Of a stretch of DNA of 7,770 bases, positions 5,778 through 7,770 are shown in pieces. The notes under the pieces were generated by a model that worked only from the letters and a program-made list of their open reading frames with translations, made no database searches and was not told the origin of the DNA. The DNA comes from Clostridia bacterium. GTDB taxonomy: Bacteria; Bacillota_A; Clostridia; Christensenellales; Aristaeellaceae. The position numbers and the translations under genes were made by a program. Location: NCBI GenBank assembly GCA_900754775.1, contig CAAEDZ010000379.1, positions 1 to 7,770 on the forward strand, written 5' to 3'. Position 1 is the first letter of the stretch; each line of letters starts with the position of its first letter.

Positions 5778-7319
5778 TCAGTCGAACAACGTCATATCCA
5801 CCGCCACGGTGGGGACGGCCTCGCGGGGGGCGGTGGTGTGTACGGGCGCGGCAGTCGGCGCGGTCGTCGGCGAGGATGTGGACGCGGGCGCGCCGATGGC
5901 GGTGCGGCCGTCGTTGGAGCGCGGGGCGTCGTCCCGGTAGAGCGCCTCCTGCGTCTCCGGCGTGGCGTTGCCGTTGGGCTGCATGCCGATGGCCTTCTGG
6001 AAATAGCCCACGGCCATGTAGGTATCGTCGCCATAGACGCCGTCGGCCGTGCCGTCCAGCCAGCCCAGCTCGATGAGCCGCTGTTGCAGCAGGTAGACGT
6101 CGTAGACATAGCTGTGCTTCTTGTCCAGCAGCTTGTATTCGGGGATGACGTAGGGGTCCGGCTCGGGCATGTTTATCTCGCTCAGCGGCGCGGTCTCGTT
6201 TTCCGGCAGGCCGAACATCTCGTTGAGCGTCACCAGCCGGTAGCCCTGCTGCGTGGCGTAGGGGATGAAGCCGAGGAGCTTGCCAAGGTCGTTGTCCGTG
6301 GTGTGGAACAGGTAGATGTTGCCCGGCGCCAGCTCGCTCTTCAGTTCGGCCACGCTGGAGGAGGAGCCGCTCAGCGTCCAGTGGGCCATGCCGTAATAGC
6401 CCATCTTTTCCATGTACTGGTGGGTGCGCAGATCGTGGCGGTTGTCGCCGCCGCGCGTGCGCATGAAGTGCATCTGGTAATCGACGCCCAGCGTCTCGCT
6501 GACGGCGCGGTTGTTCATGTAGATCTCCCAGGCCATCTCCTCGGTGGTCATGCGGTAGAAGGCCGGGTGGGTGTAGGTGTGGTTTTCCAGCTCCATGCCG
6601 TTTTCGTAGGCGTAGCGGATGACCTCCCTGAGGCTCTCGCGCTCGAGGTTCTGGCCGATGGGCAATATGGTCAGCTTGCCGCCGTTGTCGATGGCGCACT
6701 GCACGATCTGACGCAGATTCTCCGTCTGGTTGCAGTCGTCCACGGTGATGGCGATGACCTTCTGCGTGGTCTCCCCCTTGGAGAACACGGGCAGATAGCC
6801 CTCCCCCTCCGGCGTGGGAATGGGGGCGGGAACGACGCCATTGTTTTCCTCGACGGTGCGCTGCACGAACTGCGTGGCGGCGGGGGTGGCCTGCGGGGAG
6901 GTTGCAGCCTGACCGTCCGGCGCGGTCGTGCCGTTCGGCGCGCTCGGGTCGGTTTGCGCGGCCTGCGTATCTTGCGCGTTCGGGTCGCCCTGCGCCGGGT
7001 CGGTTTGCGCGGTCTGCGCGTCCGGCGCGTTCGGGTCGCCCTGCGCGTTCGGGTCGCCCTGTGCGGTCTGCGCCTCGGGCGCGTCCGGCGTGGGCGTGGG
7101 CGCGGCGAGGGTCTGCGCGGGCGCGGTCTCCGTCTCCGACCATGCCGGCACGGCTGTATCCCCGCCGCCCGAGGCGCAGCGGGGGATGATGATGGCCAGC
7201 GCGACGATCAGCAGCGTGGCCAGGGCGATGATGATGAGCGGCAGCGGCGAACTTTTGCCGCGCGGACGGCGCTTTGCGGGCGCGGGACGGCGCGCGGGGC
7301 GTTTGTTCCCGGAATCCAT
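5778..7319 (-). CDS. Membrane-anchored polysaccharide deacetylase with peptidoglycan-binding domain
   Basis: A 513-residue protein. Residues 1-23 are basic, and one hydrophobic helix (about 26-46) should anchor it with the rest outside. The linker (about 60-175) is rich in A, P, Q, T and D, with GDPNAQ/AQTDP repeats. A NodB-like polysaccharide deacetylase domain spans about 186-370: motif 1 ITVDDCN with D194-D195, motif 2 HTYTH with metal ligands H247 and H251, a motif 3-like R287-T-R-G-G, and a terminal YLFH (336-339). A PG_binding_1-like repeat follows (about 405-462, LLQQRLIELGWLDG ... DGVYGDDT), then a Ser/Thr/Pro tail. It probably removes acetyl groups from peptidoglycan or a wall glycan. 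Departures from the usual TFDDG and RxPYG motifs leave activity less certain. The start at 7319 is chosen because AAGGGAG (7329-7335) precedes it and the basic-plus-TM start is natural. Cys48 follows the TM but lacks a lipobox. Confidence 0.87.
   Translation of the reverse strand: MDSGNKRPARRPAPAKRRPRGKSSPLPLIIIALATLLIVALAIIIPRCASGGGDTAVPAWSETETAPAQTLAAPTPTPDAPEAQTAQGDPNAQGDPNAPDAQTAQTDPAQGDPNAQDTQAAQTDPSAPNGTTAPDGQAATSPQATPAATQFVQRTVEENNGVVPAPIPTPEGEGYLPVFSKGETTQKVIAITVDDCNQTENLRQIVQCAIDNGGKLTILPIGQNLERESLREVIRYAYENGMELENHTYTHPAFYRMTTEEMAWEIYMNNRAVSETLGVDYQMHFMRTRGGDNRHDLRTHQYMEKMGYYGMAHWTLSGSSSSVAELKSELAPGNIYLFHTTDNDLGKLLGFIPYATQQGYRLVTLNEMFGLPENETAPLSEINMPEPDPYVIPEYKLLDKKHSYVYDVYLLQQRLIELGWLDGTADGVYGDDTYMAVGYFQKAIGMQPNGNATPETQEALYRDDAPRSNDGRTAIGAPASTSSPTTAPTAAPVHTTAPREAVPTVAVDMTLFD
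6946..7064 (-). repeat. Coding tandem repeat in the deacetylase linker
   Basis: An 18-base unit encoding GDPNAQ occurs in tandem at 7027-7062 and again from 6976. A larger 51-base period links 6946-6966 with 6997-7017, where GGGTCGGTTTGCGCGG recurs. All are in frame multiples, so length changes would only alter linker length between the membrane helix and the deacetylase domain. Confidence 0.75.
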
Positions 7320-7328
7320 ATGTATCTT

Positions 7329-7335
7329 CTCCCTT
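7329..7335 (-). promoter_or_regulatory. Shine-Dalgarno site deciding the deacetylase start
   Basis: AAGGGAG on the minus strand, 9 nt before the ATG at 7319. The alternative in-frame ATG at 7433 coincides with the predicted transcription start, so it cannot carry its own ribosome binding site. Confidence 0.65.
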
Positions 7336-7384
7336 CCCCATGGGTGTGTTTCCCCTTGGACGCTCCGCAAACAGCGCGGGTTCC

Positions 7385-7422
7385 AAAAAACGCCAGCATG
7401 CGGCAAAATGCCGGCGCCGGCA
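7385..7422 (-). terminator. Candidate leader attenuator upstream of the deacetylase gene
   Basis: On the minus strand, CGCCGGCA (7409-7416) pairs with TGCTGGCG (7391-7398) through eight continuous pairs including one G-U, with a 10-nt loop. Six T follow directly (7385-7390), the layout of an intrinsic terminator. It lies about 16 nt after the predicted transcription start and about 65 nt before the ATG. An overlapping perfect palindrome, TGCCGGCGCCGGCA (7409-7422), can fold the 5' arm the other way, giving mutually exclusive structures. No ligand or protein can be named. If transcription really begins upstream of 7467, it might simply be a second terminator for an upstream gene. Confidence 0.55.
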
Positions 7423-7438
7423 GATGCTTCCATGTTCT

Positions 7439-7467
7439 ATGATACCCGCAGACGCGGGGAAAATCAA
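7439..7467 (-). promoter_or_regulatory. Sigma-A-type promoter for the deacetylase gene
   Basis: On the minus strand, -35 TTGATT (7462-7467) and -10 TATCAT (7439-7444) are 17 nt apart. The predicted start near 7432 gives a leader of about 113 nt. The spacer contains a 5-bp inverted repeat, CCCGC-AGAC-GCGGG (7445-7458), that could bind a regulator or be chance in GC-rich DNA. Confidence 0.6.
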
Positions 7468-7550
7468 GGCGAAAACAGGGGAAAGGCGCAGCGCGCAGCG
7501 ACAATATTTTTACAGATGCGTTATTTCTGCCAATACCGCCGGGCGAGGGC
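7468..7550. other. Spacer between upstream terminator and deacetylase promoter
   Basis: No gene is supported here. An AT-rich block (about 7501-7527) stands out from the GC-rich surroundings. A TTGGCA at 7528-7533 lacks a convincing -10 at normal spacing, so I do not call a second promoter. Confidence 0.5.
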
Positions 7551-7584
7551 AAAAAGCGGGGCTGCCTCACATTGAGACAGCCCC
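7551..7584 (-). terminator. Intrinsic terminator of an upstream minus-strand transcript
   Basis: Arms at 7558-7569 and 7573-7584 form a 12-bp stem with a 3-nt loop, followed on the minus strand by GC and TTTTT (7551-7555). One pair (7577/7565) is U-G as minus-strand RNA but a mismatch on the plus strand, which fixes the orientation. It ends whatever is transcribed from the right, either a gene beyond the window or the structured element at 7595-7731. Confidence 0.85.
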
Positions 7585-7594
7585 ACACGGAGCG

Positions 7595-7731
7595 CTGACA
7601 AAGCCCACAAACGCAAAAACTGCCCCGATAAAGTGAAAATCGGATGCAATTTCTGCTTCCGGCGTCAGCTGCGCCTGCATCCTTGGCTTGCGGGCTTTCT
7701 CATCACTCTGTCAGTCTGCCCACTTTGTCAG
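7595..7731 (-). ncRNA. Candidate structured RNA element upstream of a terminator
   Basis: On the minus strand, CTGACAAAG (7723-7731) and CTTTGTCAG (7595-7603) form a perfect 9-bp closing stem, plus a U-G pair inside. Nested within are CGCAA/TTGCG (7688-7692 with 7612-7616). Inside that lies an 11-bp stem made of GGATGCA/TGCATCC (7676-7682 with 7642-7648) and GGCG/CGCC (7672-7675 with 7661-7664), with a 12-nt one-sided bulge. CCGAT/ATCGG (7625-7629 with 7639-7643) competes with this stem for two bases. The 5' strand of the closing stem recurs 17 nt away as ACTGACAGAGT (7705-7715). It does not match tmRNA, RNase P or SRP RNA as I know them. A 3' UTR or dispersed repeat is an alternative. Confidence 0.4.
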
Positions 7732-7767
7732 TATCCTGACCGCCGCCCCCATGCGGGAGCGGCGGCG
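7727..7767. other. Two adjacent hairpins at the right edge
   Basis: GTCAG-GATA-CTGAC (minus strand, 7727-7740) is a 5-bp hairpin with a four-base loop. Beside it, CGCCGCC/GGCGGCG arms (7741-7747 and 7761-7767) enclose CCC-ATGC-GGG. The first competes with the closing stem of the structured element. Neither has a T-run. They may belong to the same RNA or to the 3' end of a gene outside the window. Confidence 0.4.
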
Positions 7768-7770
7768 TGC

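Noticed and set aside
6946..7064. CRISPR-like array
   Set aside because: The repeats are adjacent, in frame and code for GDPNAQ-type linker, with no unique spacers.
5838..7442. 534-codon plus-strand open frame
   Set aside because: It is antisense to the deacetylase gene and low-complexity Arg/Gly/Val-rich.
7567..7680. Annotating the 37-codon frame as a CDS
   Set aside because: There is no properly spaced ribosome site and the stop lies inside the terminator stem. It is kept only as a finding.
7642..7682. Resemblance of a CCGGAAGCAG stretch to the SRP RNA core
   Set aside because: The SRP GGAAGGAAGCAG core and its surrounding pairing are not present.

Overview
The window looks like a chromosomal segment from a high-GC, Gram-positive-type Firmicute, probably an uncultured gut-type Clostridium relative. 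Evidence: strong AGGAGG-type Shine-Dalgarno sites before almost every gene, sigma-A-type promoters with 17-bp spacers, LicD/TagD-like surface-polymer enzymes, and a membrane-anchored polysaccharide deacetylase with a peptidoglycan-binding domain. Taxonomy is inferred from these traits, not proven. All seven supported protein genes lie on the minus strand, so the window is best read from right to left. The many long open frames on the plus strand are shadows caused by high GC.

Right end (7320-7770): 451 bases with no convincing gene. It holds, in transcription order, a potentially structured RNA element closed by a perfect 9-bp stem (7595-7731), an intrinsic terminator with a 12-bp stem and a T5 run (7551-7584), a promoter (7439-7467), and a leader with a terminator-like hairpin plus a competing palindrome (7385-7422). 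The leader precedes the deacetylase gene (5778-7319), which encodes a TM anchor, a low-complexity repeat linker, a NodB-like domain and a PG_binding_1-like domain.

Middle (1364-5661): a five-gene transcription unit from an extended -10 promoter overlapped by an inverted repeat. Order: LicD phosphotransferase, AIM24/TIGR00266 protein, Stealth-type sugar-phosphate transferase, TagD-like cytidylyltransferase, and a stand-alone asparagine-synthase-type ATPase. The first three genes are 24-32 nt apart. A 173-nt repeat-filled gap precedes the last two, which overlap by 4 nt (ATGA). A 17-bp stem closes the unit at 1318-1360. The likely theme is decoration of a cell-surface polymer through phosphodiester links: the cytidylyltransferase would activate a phospho-alcohol, LicD and Stealth would transfer phospho-groups or sugar phosphates, and the Asn-synthase-like protein could form an amide. 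No polymerase, flippase or exporter is present here.

Left end (1-1143): a DUF4432/aldose-1-epimerase-like gene with its own promoter. Its stop codon lies between two copies of a 31-bp-period palindromic repeat. Several intergenic gaps carry short, imperfect, GC-rich tandem repeats, a recurring feature of this segment.
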